Shown here: positions 41,969 to 50,639 of the stretch, one piece after another
Layout: the number at the start of each line of letters is the position of its first letter
How positions within the stretch are numbered: position 1 is the first letter of the stretch
Position numbers and translations under genes: made by a program
Source: Dyadobacter fermentans DSM 18053
Lineage (GTDB): Bacteria; Bacteroidota; Bacteroidia; Cytophagales; Spirosomataceae
Assembly: GCF_000023125.1 (NCBI RefSeq)
Contig: NC_013037.1
Coordinates: 5,930,501 to 5,994,500, forward strand
Direction: 5' to 3'
DNA length: 64,000 bases
The notes under the pieces: generated by a model
What the model was told of the DNA's origin: nothing
Databases searched by the model: none
What the model saw: the letters and a program-made list of their open reading frames with translations, nothing else

Positions 41969-43387
41969 ATGAAAAAAATTAGACTTATAGCCAAGATATT
42001 ACCCCTGCTGGTCCTGCTGCTGACGGCGTGCGACAAGTTCCTGGACGTGAATACCGACGAAACCCTCAAAGGTGACGCCACCATGCAGGAGCTTCTGCCG
42101 ACGGCCCAGTTTTATACCGCCGAAGCGAGCTTCCAGCAGGCATATGTGGCCTGCCAGTACGCGCAGCAGCTCGGCAGCGCCCTGGGTGCCAACGGAATCG
42201 ATACCTATGCCGAAACGGACAACACACTGGGCTGGTCGAACTTCTATTTGTATGCTTTGCCGCAACTGAATGCGATCATTGAAAAAGGGCAGGAGGAAGC
42301 GACACCGGCCTATGTGGGTATTGCCAAAGTGCTCACGGCCTATAACCTCGGGATAGCCACCGCGAGCTGGGAGAATGTGCCCTATACCGAAGCCGATCAG
42401 CAAAATTTCTCGCCCGCGTACGACACGCAGGAGCAGGTTTACGCGACAATTTTCCGTTTGCTCGACGAGGCAGTTACCGAGTTAGCCGGCAATACCGGCG
42501 CAAAGCCCGGCCAGGACGATCTGATCTATCAGGGTGATTTGGGCAAATGGACCCGCCTCGCACATTCGCTGCGTGCCCGCTATGTATGGCATGGTTCGTT
42601 GCGTAACCCCGCGCAGGCTGCCCAAAGTGTGCTGGCGTCGCTGGAAAAAGGGATGACGGGAAATGAGGATGATTTTCAGCTACAATATAATTCCAAAAAC
42701 CTGAGTCCGTGGTACAGTAAGGTGGCTGTGCCGAACACGACGGGAAACCTCTCCGTGACATTTACGAATACGATCGTCGACATGTTCAATGGCACCGCGC
42801 AGGGCGTTGCCGACCCGCGTTTGTCGAAGGTAATCGGGTTAAAAAACAACCAAACGGTCTATTCGGGCGTCATTCCCGGCTCTGGGAGCGGCTCAACGGT
42901 GGATTTGAACAACAAAGCCTGGCATTCAAATATCAACTCGCCGCTGGTGATGATGACCTATTCGGAATTAAAAGGCATTGAGGCAGAGGCGAGAATGGCC
43001 CTGCATGGCGGCACAGGAACTTCCGCGGAAGGTTATGCGGCCTATCAGGCGATGCTTGCCGCCAACATGGAGAAGGTAGGTGTAGAAGCGGCCGATATGG
43101 AAAAGTTTCTGAAAGATCCGAAGATCAATGTGGGCGCCGCGAAACTCACGGCTGAACAGATTATCCGTGAAAAATTCAAATCCATGCTGCTGATCGGGGA
43201 CATCTGGACGGACATCCGCAAATATGATTACCTCGATTTCCCCATGCCCGTAGGCGTAAACCCCGATCTCGACGGCCAACGCATTCAGCGCATGAAATAC
43301 CCCGACTCCGAGATCACCCGCAATTCCAAAACCGTGCTGGCTAACCAGAAAGATCCCGAGGTCCCAATGTGGCTGATCGGTAAATAG
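41969..43387 (+). CDS. SusD/RagB-family lipoprotein 1
   Basis: The 472-residue surface lipoprotein (lipobox LLLLTACDKF) belongs to the shorter SusD-like group, with the early FLDVNTDE motif and the late QIIREKFKSMLLIGDIWTDIRKYDY. It should form the lid of the SusC transporter upstream. A Shine-Dalgarno-like AGGAG precedes the ATG. A small lipoprotein gene follows 23 bases later, so the three form one operon. Confidence 0.92.
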   Translation: MKKIRLIAKILPLLVLLLTACDKFLDVNTDETLKGDATMQELLPTAQFYTAEASFQQAYVACQYAQQLGSALGANGIDTYAETDNTLGWSNFYLYALPQLNAIIEKGQEEATPAYVGIAKVLTAYNLGIATASWENVPYTEADQQNFSPAYDTQEQVYATIFRLLDEAVTELAGNTGAKPGQDDLIYQGDLGKWTRLAHSLRARYVWHGSLRNPAQAAQSVLASLEKGMTGNEDDFQLQYNSKNLSPWYSKVAVPNTTGNLSVTFTNTIVDMFNGTAQGVADPRLSKVIGLKNNQTVYSGVIPGSGSGSTVDLNNKAWHSNINSPLVMMTYSELKGIEAEARMALHGGTGTSAEGYAAYQAMLAANMEKVGVEAADMEKFLKDPKINVGAAKLTAEQIIREKFKSMLLIGDIWTDIRKYDYLDFPMPVGVNPDLDGQRIQRMKYPDSEITRNSKTVLANQKDPEVPMWLIGK

Positions 43388-43410
43388 ATCCATCTATTAA
43401 AACTAATATA

Positions 43411-43890
43411 ATGATGAAACTGATATTCAGATATATAATGATGAGTCTCGCGGGCCTGCTCTCGCTCACGGGCTGTTATGAAGAGCCGGACCTGTTTGAA
43501 GAACTGCTGGTGAGCAATGGGAAAGTGGCGCAGATTGCCGTGGTGTGGCTCGGTAATGCCAAGGTGTACAATGCGGCCGGTGTTTTGCAAACCACCACGA
43601 CGGTGGATTCGCTGACACAGGTGAACGTCAATATCGAATACACATCCGAAGTGGCCGTCCGGGAATTCCGGGTTTACAGCGCGCCCACCTCCTCGGGGGA
43701 GCAGACGCTGCTTGCTACGGTACCTGCCGGAGCCCAGCAATACGATCCTGAATTGCGGAATTATGTCATAAAAGTGCCCATTACGGCGCCAAAGGGCAGG
43801 AATGTAACTTCTGTGATCTTTGCGGAGGTAGTTGCTGAAAACGCACTCGCCTCTTCGAAGAAAAGCGCCACATTGAAAACGAACCCGTAA
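43411..43890 (+). CDS. Small lipoprotein of the first SusCD operon
   Basis: The 159-residue protein has a lipoprotein signal (MMSLAGLLSLTGCYEEPD) and a beta-rich mature domain with strands like VNVNIEYTSEVAVREFRVYS, suggesting one immunoglobulin-like domain. It follows susD closely and is probably a surface accessory protein (SusE-like in position). I recognise no named family. Confidence 0.75.
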   Translation: MMKLIFRYIMMSLAGLLSLTGCYEEPDLFEELLVSNGKVAQIAVVWLGNAKVYNAAGVLQTTTTVDSLTQVNVNIEYTSEVAVREFRVYSAPTSSGEQTLLATVPAGAQQYDPELRNYVIKVPITAPKGRNVTSVIFAEVVAENALASSKKSATLKTNP

Positions 43891-43988
43891 GCAGAGGAGG
43901 GGATATGCAACGTTAGTCGGTTATTTCGGGTATCGGTTCTAAGTTTACAAACTCCTCATTTATCTTTGAGGTTTAAAGCTTTGAATAC

Positions 43989-45134
43989 TTGAAACACCCG
44001 GTTTTGAACTGTATATCCCTTTCCCGCTGTCTGCTGATTTTCAGTCTTTGTATCCTCGTTTGTGCAGGTGCGCGTGCGCAGCAGCCGGCGACGGTAACGC
44101 TTGCCGGGAAAGTTACCGATGAAAAAACCGGCAAGCCGCTGCCTTTCGCCAATGTATTTATTAATAACTCCACGATCGGGACTAATTCCGATGAAAACGG
44201 GAACTACCGGTTGCCTAACCTGGCAGTGGGGAGTCTGGAACTCGTGGTGTCGTTCCTGGGCTATGAAACCGTTAAGCAAACATTGCGTTTTGAGCAACCG
44301 GGCGTTAAAACGGTGCTCTTCAAGCTGCGCGAAGGGCAGGAACTGAAAGGCGTAACCATTGTAGCCAGGCGGAATAAAAAGCGTGAAAAGCACTTGAAGA
44401 TCATCACGCGCGAGCTGCTGGGCCGGAGTAAGTTCAGTAAGCTCTGCAAAATCGTTAATCCCGAAGTGCTGCGGATATCGGACGATGACGACGGGCACCT
44501 GGGAGCGCAGACGGTGAAGCCGCTGATCATCGAAAATTACGCATTGGGCTACCGCATTCACCAGGACCTGGATGATTTCGATTTTTTCAATGGTACGCTC
44601 TATTATGGCGGCGCAACCCGCTTCGAACTCATGAAGCCAAAGGACGAAGCGCAGCGCAAACTTTGGCGCAGCAATCAGAAAGAAGCCTACAAAGGCTCAT
44701 TAAAGCATTTGCTAACAAGTATGGTCGCCGACAGTCTTCTGGAAAACGGGTTCAAGGTGTTCCAGGCCATTCCCGATTCGTTGCGTATGTTCAAGCAGGT
44801 GCGGAGTGTGAATGGTTACAATTCTATTACAAACCACATTCATAACCGCATCGAGCCCGTGCGCGGGATGCGGCTGGTGCAGCCGGGGGAGCTTCCTACC
44901 GAGCGGCTCATCGTATCGCGGACCCAAATGGAGGTTTTTGACACTAACAAACACGGCCGGTCGCCGTATCCGGACATGCCCTTTGCCTACACCCAGATTA
45001 CCCTGCCGGAGGGTTTCATGGTCACCACGCCCCAGGGTTGGGTGGTAATGCCCATGGGGCTGCACATTTCCGGCGACCTCGGCAATAACCGCTTTTCCCA
45101 CCTTCTTTCCGCCGACTGGTCGCGCGACGAGTAG
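43989..45134 (+). CDS. Secreted protein with carboxypeptidase-like regulatory domain
   Basis: The 381-residue protein starts with TTG at 43989; an in-frame stop lies shortly upstream and there is no ATG before the signal peptide (LLIFSLCILVCAGARAQQ). A CarboxypepD_reg-like beta domain follows (LAGKVTDEKTGKPLPFANVFINN, about 37-120), and then a conserved segment (KHLKIITRELLGRSKFSKLCKIVNPEVLRI) as found ahead of barrel domains in larger relatives, but here without a barrel. It probably sits in the periplasm or at the outer membrane. The function is unknown. Confidence 0.8.
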   Translation: MKHPVLNCISLSRCLLIFSLCILVCAGARAQQPATVTLAGKVTDEKTGKPLPFANVFINNSTIGTNSDENGNYRLPNLAVGSLELVVSFLGYETVKQTLRFEQPGVKTVLFKLREGQELKGVTIVARRNKKREKHLKIITRELLGRSKFSKLCKIVNPEVLRISDDDDGHLGAQTVKPLIIENYALGYRIHQDLDDFDFFNGTLYYGGATRFELMKPKDEAQRKLWRSNQKEAYKGSLKHLLTSMVADSLLENGFKVFQAIPDSLRMFKQVRSVNGYNSITNHIHNRIEPVRGMRLVQPGELPTERLIVSRTQMEVFDTNKHGRSPYPDMPFAYTQITLPEGFMVTTPQGWVVMPMGLHISGDLGNNRFSHLLSADWSRDE

Positions 45135-45519
45135 CCGCCAGTCGCTCCGCATGCTCATTCATCCCGGACGTTTGGAAATAACATTTTCTTAAAGACAGGT
45201 TGCTTACGTATAATGCTGTGCGTAAAAATAAAGCCATTGCTGAGCGCGTCGTTAACGCTACCGGTAATAGCCGAAAAATTGTAACCGTAGTTATACATGT
45301 AATATGCTAATATCGTATAGGAATACGATTTTCGCCTTTAATATTGATTTTGCGCGTGAAATGCCTCATGTAACCGAAAGTGATGATATATAATCTTATT
45401 TTTGGTGTTTTTATAACTATTTAGTCATTAAATAAAATTTTAAGTATCCATTGTATAATTATTTGATTAAATAATTATAAATTTGATATGCCTAATTTTT
45501 ATTAACCTAGCTAAGAAAT
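45135..45519. other. A/T-rich control region before the second SusC gene
   Basis: No gene is evident in these 385 bases. Two exact TAnnTTTG boxes occur: TATTTTTG at 45397-45404 and TAAATTTG at 45478-45485. The latter is 35 bases from the ATG. Neither has a TTG at the ideal spacing (the nearest candidate is TTG at 45451, 24 bases upstream). The leader element variant ACCTAGCTAA lies at 45505-45514. Confidence 0.4.
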
Positions 45520-48500
45520 ATGAAAATAATCTACAAAAATCCCCGACGGGATTGCTTCGCCTTCCTCCTTCTATTTTTGACCGTTTTTACAGCTAATGCA
45601 CAAGATCGAAGGGTCACAGGCGTCGTGTCTGACCCCGCTGGCACAGGAATCCCGGGAGCTACTATTCTGATAAAGGGAACTCAGATCGGATCAAATACCG
45701 ACGCAGAGGGACGTTTCGCAATCAATGCGCGGTCTGATAATGATGTACTCGTGATCAGCTTCGTCGGTTACAAAACGAAAGAAGTTACGGTAGGCAACCA
45801 ATCGGTGCTCGACGTCAAGATGGAAGACGACGTTGCTGCGCTGGAAGAAGTGGTTGTAACCGGCTACACCACCGATAAGCGGCGCGAAACATCCGGTTCG
45901 GTGGCGCTTGTAAAGGCCAAGGACCTGACGGCCGTTCCGTCCGGTAACGTAGAACAGCAATTGCAGGGCCGCGTGGCCGGTGTGACGGTGATTACGAACG
46001 GACAGCCGGGCACTAACAGCCAGATCCGCGTACGCGGTTTCGGGTCTTTTGAAGCAAATGAGCCATTGTACATCGTAGACGGTGTGCCCGTAGGTTCGAC
46101 GGACTTTCTCAATCCCGACGACATTGACCAGACCACCGTGTTGAAGGATGCCGCCGCAGCATCCATCTACGGTGCGCGGGCCGCCGCCGGGGTGGTGGTT
46201 TATACCACAAAAAAAGGTACCCGTAACAGGAAACTCAGCGTCACTTACGACGGTCTTGTGGGTTTCACCACGCCCGGGGAAGGTCAGAAAATGATGAACC
46301 CGACGGACTTCGCCACCTGGACCTGGAATGCATTCCGCAACTCGGGCTGGAAGCCGGGTGATCAGAACTGGACCCACCCGCAATTTGGCACCGGCGCGCA
46401 GCCCGTCATCCCGGATTACCTGATGGTCGGCGGAACGTATGGTGTTACCGGTAATGTAGACCTTGCGGCCGAACGTCCCAAATACAATGTTGATCCAACG
46501 GCCAGAACAGTTTATCAGGTGGTAAAAGCAAACCGGGAGGGCACCGACTGGTACGATGCCATCACCAGAACTGCGCCGGTAACCCGGCATTCGCTCGGCT
46601 TTTCGGGTGGTGGTGAAAATGGCCGCTACTTTGTGGGACTGGGCTTGCAGGATCAGAAAGGTATTTTGTCGGCCAACAGCTTCAAGCGTTACACTTTCAG
46701 GGTTAATACAGAATTCAATATCCTTAAAAACCTTCGTTTTGGAGAAAACATCCAGGGAACATACCGGCAAGTGCTGGGTATCGGCGGTTTCAATAACGGC
46801 CAGGGTGTTGCCAACGACGAAAACGAGATCCTGAGCGCATTCCGGATGCCGTCGATCATCCCGGTTTATGACGTCTTCGGCGGCTACGCGGGTACAGCAG
46901 CGAAAGGTTTCAATAACCCCCGCAACCCGGTGGCCACGCGTGACGGTTTGAAGAATAACAATGCGTTCAATGCCAACGGTTTCGGTAATATTTACCTGGA
47001 ATTCGATCCGATTCCGAACCTGACTTTGCGTACGAGCGTGGGTGGCCAGTACAACAACTATACCTATTGGAGCTACTCGCGCCGCCAGTATGAAAACTCG
47101 GAAAATAACTCCGCGGTGGGTTATAGCGAGGGTTCGGGATTCCGCTTCGCGTGGACGCTCACCAATACCGCGCAATACCGCAAAACATTCGGTCTGCACA
47201 ATTTGGACGTACTCATAGGGCAGGAAGCGCTCAATACCGGCAAAAGCCGCGATTTGCAGGCGTCCGGTCTGAATCCCTTCTCGACGGATATCAATTATGT
47301 GAACATGTCGAACGTGTCGTCCAAAGTGACTAACAGCCAGCTGGATAATGGCGTGACTTTCTATTCCTTGTTCGGACGGTTGAACTACATCTTCAACGAC
47401 CGCTACATTGTATCCGGGGTGTTGCGGCGTGACGGTTCATCCCGGTTTGGTGCCGCCAATCGTTACGGGGTATTTCCGGCGGTGTCGGTTGCGTGGCGGG
47501 TTACATCCGAGAACTTTATGAAGGGGGCTACATTCCTCAGTGACCTGAAAATCCGCGGAGGTTACGGAACAATGGGTAATTCCAATGCCGTGCGCCCTGA
47601 TAATCAATATAGCCTTTACTCGGCAGGCATCGGTTCGTCGGCCTATGACATTGCCGGTTCCAACACGAGCGCAGCCGAAGGTTACTATCGCAGCAAACTC
47701 GGTAATGCCGACGCAAAATGGGAAACCAGCGTAACGAAAAACGTCGGTTTCGATGCGACGTTTTTCAATGGCCGACTGGATGTGATCCTTGATTTGTGGC
47801 AGAAAGACTCCAAGGACTTGCTATTCCAGAAAGGGGTACCAGCTGTGGTGGGCCCCGGCGCGACGCCGCCATATGTGAATGCCGGTACGATTACCAACAA
47901 GGGTATCGACTTCCAGATCATCACCAAAGGCAAATCGGGTAGCAAGCTGGGTTACGAACTGAATGTGACGGGTAGCTTGCTCAGAAATGAAATCGGCGAT
48001 CTCGGCGGTGATAAATATCTCGCGGGTATCAACCCCGGCTACCGCGGCCTGCAACCGATCCGCAACCAGCTCGGCTATTCGCTCTCGGCATTCTATGGTT
48101 ATAATGTGACCGGCTTGTTTCAGACACAGGAAGAAGTGGACCGCGCGCCTGCGCAGGATGGAAAAGGCATCGGCCGTTTCCGGTATGAAGATGTGAATGG
48201 CGACAACCTTATCAATGCCGATGACCGGAAATACCTGGGCAGTCCGGTACCCAAATTTACGGGTGGTTTGAACCTGAAACTGACTTATCTGAACTTCGAG
48301 GTGGAAACTTATATGTACACCTCTGTCGGAAACAAGATTTTCAATGCATCGAGATGGTTCACCGACTTCTATCCTTCGTTTGCCGGTGCGGCCATCAGCG
48401 AGCGGGTAAAAGACTCCTGGACTCCTCAAAACACGGGCGCAACCATTCCTATATTTGAAAGCGCCTCCAATTTCAGCACCAACACGCAGGCCAACTCTTT

Positions 48501-48753
48501 CTACGTAGAAAATGGTAACTACGTGAGAATGCAGAACATTTCTCTGGGTTATAACCTGCCCAAAACCTTGCTCGCAAAATTGAGAATGCAGAAGCTGAGA
48601 CTTTACGCGTCGGCTAACAACATTTTCACAATCTCCAAGTATTCAGGACTTGACCCGGGAGTAGGTGGTAATGCCGATACACAATTCGGGATCGATGTAG
48701 GTAACTATCCTGTCACCAGAAGCTGGGTTTTCGGTGTAAACCTCGGTTTCTGA
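45520..48753 (+). CDS. SusC/RagA-family TonB-linked outer-membrane transporter 2
   Basis: The 1,077-residue protein has a signal peptide (LLLFLTVFTANAQD), the regulatory domain (TGVVSDPAGTGIPGATILIKG), the linker ALEEVVVTGYTTDKRRETSGS, a plug domain (QQLQGRVAGVTVITNGQPG...RGFGSFEANEPLYIVDGV) and a complete barrel ending SWVFGVNLGF. Its partner SusD gene starts 49 bases later, and an FG-GAP/ASPIC lipoprotein gene completes the set. It is closer to SusC-3 in this window than to SusC-1, judging by shared plug and linker sequence. Confidence 0.95.
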   Translation: MKIIYKNPRRDCFAFLLLFLTVFTANAQDRRVTGVVSDPAGTGIPGATILIKGTQIGSNTDAEGRFAINARSDNDVLVISFVGYKTKEVTVGNQSVLDVKMEDDVAALEEVVVTGYTTDKRRETSGSVALVKAKDLTAVPSGNVEQQLQGRVAGVTVITNGQPGTNSQIRVRGFGSFEANEPLYIVDGVPVGSTDFLNPDDIDQTTVLKDAAAASIYGARAAAGVVVYTTKKGTRNRKLSVTYDGLVGFTTPGEGQKMMNPTDFATWTWNAFRNSGWKPGDQNWTHPQFGTGAQPVIPDYLMVGGTYGVTGNVDLAAERPKYNVDPTARTVYQVVKANREGTDWYDAITRTAPVTRHSLGFSGGGENGRYFVGLGLQDQKGILSANSFKRYTFRVNTEFNILKNLRFGENIQGTYRQVLGIGGFNNGQGVANDENEILSAFRMPSIIPVYDVFGGYAGTAAKGFNNPRNPVATRDGLKNNNAFNANGFGNIYLEFDPIPNLTLRTSVGGQYNNYTYWSYSRRQYENSENNSAVGYSEGSGFRFAWTLTNTAQYRKTFGLHNLDVLIGQEALNTGKSRDLQASGLNPFSTDINYVNMSNVSSKVTNSQLDNGVTFYSLFGRLNYIFNDRYIVSGVLRRDGSSRFGAANRYGVFPAVSVAWRVTSENFMKGATFLSDLKIRGGYGTMGNSNAVRPDNQYSLYSAGIGSSAYDIAGSNTSAAEGYYRSKLGNADAKWETSVTKNVGFDATFFNGRLDVILDLWQKDSKDLLFQKGVPAVVGPGATPPYVNAGTITNKGIDFQIITKGKSGSKLGYELNVTGSLLRNEIGDLGGDKYLAGINPGYRGLQPIRNQLGYSLSAFYGYNVTGLFQTQEEVDRAPAQDGKGIGRFRYEDVNGDNLINADDRKYLGSPVPKFTGGLNLKLTYLNFEVETYMYTSVGNKIFNASRWFTDFYPSFAGAAISERVKDSWTPQNTGATIPIFESASNFSTNTQANSFYVENGNYVRMQNISLGYNLPKTLLAKLRMQKLRLYASANNIFTISKYSGLDPGVGGNADTQFGIDVGNYPVTRSWVFGVNLGF

Positions 48754-48802
48754 TCGCAAGCAGGCCAAGTCTACATGAATGAATCATTAATATTCTGAAT
48801 CG

Positions 48803-50542
48803 ATGAAAAAGATCATATCCAACAGTATGGCGATCGTCACCCTGGCGATGGCGGTGTTATTCTCCTGTAAAGAAAGTTTTCTGGAAAAACCGGCTACCGG
48901 AGCGGTGAGCGAAGGTCTGCTTACCTCAACCAAAGGTCTGGAAGGTGCGCTGATCGCCGTTTATGGGCAAATCAACGGCAAAGGGGCCGGTGGCCGGATG
49001 GCGAGCCCCAGCAACTGGGTTTGGGGAAGTATACGCGGCGGTGATGCCAATAAAGGCACCGACCCGGGCGATTACAGCGATATCAACCCGATCCAACGGT
49101 ACGAATATCTGAGCACGCAGGGTGTAATCTCCGAAAAATGGGCAGGGAACTACGAAGGCGTTTCACGCGCCAATGCCGTGTTGCGCCTCGTGGCCAAGGC
49201 TGACGCCGAGGTGACCGACGCCACCAAGACACGGATCACTGCCGAATCGCGGTTTTTGCGTGGGCACTACTACTTCGAGCTGAAAAAAGCATTCGGAAAT
49301 ACGCCTTACGTGGATGAGTCTGTCGACTATGGCTCAGGTATCGAAAAAGTAAAAAATGACGCCGATCTCTGGCCGAAAATCGAGGCGGATTTTAAATATG
49401 CCTACGATAATCTGCCTGTGACGCAGGATGCCGTGGGGCGCGCCAACAAATGGGGAGCGGCTGCATATCTTGCCAAAGCATACCTGTATCAGAAAAAATT
49501 CCCCGAAGCCAAAGCGCTTTTTGACGTGATCATTGCCAGCGGACAAACCACCAATGGCAAAAAATACGCCCTGGTTCCGAAGTACGCCGATGTGTTCCGT
49601 GCGTCGAATGACAACAATGCGGAGTCCGTATTTGCGGTGCAGGCGGCGGCCAACACGGGCAGCGTGAACAATGCGAACCCCGAGTTTGACCTCAACTGGC
49701 CTTACAATACCGGAGCGAATGGCCCCGGTAACTGCTGCGGATTCTTCCAGCCCAGTTTTGAAATGGTGAACTCGCACCGCACCGACGCCAATGGCCTGCC
49801 GCTGCTCAATGGCTCCTATAATACGGACCAAAATGCCGTAGTGTCCGACATGGGCTTGCTTTCAAAAGATAAATTCACCCCTGACGCCGGTAATCTCGAT
49901 CCACGCCTCGACCATTCGGTGGGCCGTCGGGGGATTCCATTCCTCGACTGGATCGACCACCCCGGCGCCGACTGGATTCGTAACCAGGCCAATGGAGGTC
50001 CTTACAGCCCCAAAAAATTCGCCTATTACAAAACAGACGTGGGCTCGTTGCAGGATAACAGCTCGTGGACACCAGGCTACACGGCGATCAACTACACGGT
50101 GATCCGCTTTGCCGACGTACTGCTTATGGCTGCCGAAGCAGAAGTGGAAGCCGGCTCGCTCGAAAAGGCCAGGGAGTATGTGAATATGGTGCGCACCCGT
50201 GCAGCTAATCCGGATGGTTTTGTGAAGAAAGGTGGTGCGCCGGCAGCGAAATATGTAATCAGCAATTATAAAACCGCATGGACCGACAAAGAAGCTGCGC
50301 GCATGGCGGTTCGTTTTGAAAGAAAACTTGAACTCGCGCTCGAAGGTCACCGTTTCTTCGACCTCGTTCGCTGGGGCGTTGCGGACAAGGATCTCAATGC
50401 ATACCTCACTTACGAATCGAAAAAGCTGTCGGGTGCATTGGGTAATGCCAAGTTTGCGGCTAAATATGAATTGCTTCCGATACCACAAGGCCAGATCGAC
50501 CTTCAGGGCGCCGATGTCCTGAAACAAAACCCTGGTTATTAA
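48803..50542 (+). CDS. SusD/RagB-family lipoprotein 2
   Basis: The 579-residue lipoprotein (lipobox near VLFSCKESFLEKP) has the SusD helical repeats and the typical ESRFLRGHYYFELKKAFGNTPYVDE, and ends in the RagB-type MAVRFERKLELALEGHRFFDLVRWG. It contains a Cys-Cys motif GNCCGFFQPS, shared with SusD-3. It is the lid partner of SusC-2. A terminator (50567-50593) follows, so the next gene is a separate or read-through unit. Confidence 0.93.
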   Translation: MKKIISNSMAIVTLAMAVLFSCKESFLEKPATGAVSEGLLTSTKGLEGALIAVYGQINGKGAGGRMASPSNWVWGSIRGGDANKGTDPGDYSDINPIQRYEYLSTQGVISEKWAGNYEGVSRANAVLRLVAKADAEVTDATKTRITAESRFLRGHYYFELKKAFGNTPYVDESVDYGSGIEKVKNDADLWPKIEADFKYAYDNLPVTQDAVGRANKWGAAAYLAKAYLYQKKFPEAKALFDVIIASGQTTNGKKYALVPKYADVFRASNDNNAESVFAVQAAANTGSVNNANPEFDLNWPYNTGANGPGNCCGFFQPSFEMVNSHRTDANGLPLLNGSYNTDQNAVVSDMGLLSKDKFTPDAGNLDPRLDHSVGRRGIPFLDWIDHPGADWIRNQANGGPYSPKKFAYYKTDVGSLQDNSSWTPGYTAINYTVIRFADVLLMAAEAEVEAGSLEKAREYVNMVRTRAANPDGFVKKGGAPAAKYVISNYKTAWTDKEAARMAVRFERKLELALEGHRFFDLVRWGVADKDLNAYLTYESKKLSGALGNAKFAAKYELLPIPQGQIDLQGADVLKQNPGY

Positions 50543-50551
50543 ATATTTCAA

Positions 50552-50561
50552 ACCTGACTAA
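50552..50561 (+). repeat. Extra copy of the ACCTGACTAA element before a terminator
   Basis: This copy is identical to the leader elements at 38831 and 54662 but is not followed by a susC gene. It comes directly before the hairpin at 50567. It may be a remnant of a lost susC leader or have a regulatory role. Confidence 0.4.
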
Positions 50562-50566
50562 TTACG

Positions 50567-50593
50567 GGAGATGGCGTAATGCCATCTCCTTTT
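50567..50593 (+). terminator. Terminator after the second susD gene
   Basis: GGAGATGGC (50567-50575) pairs perfectly with GCCATCTCC (50581-50589), with a five-base loop, followed by TTTT. Confidence 0.85.
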
Positions 50594-50639
50594 CTCAATT
50601 CCGAAATAACCTGATCCTATCATTTTTAGCACCTGGCGA

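Noticed and set aside
45691-47199. A 502-codon open frame on the minus strand inside the second susC gene
   Set aside because: It is antisense to a complete SusC protein, has no recognisable domain, and such frames are expected by chance in this codon usage.
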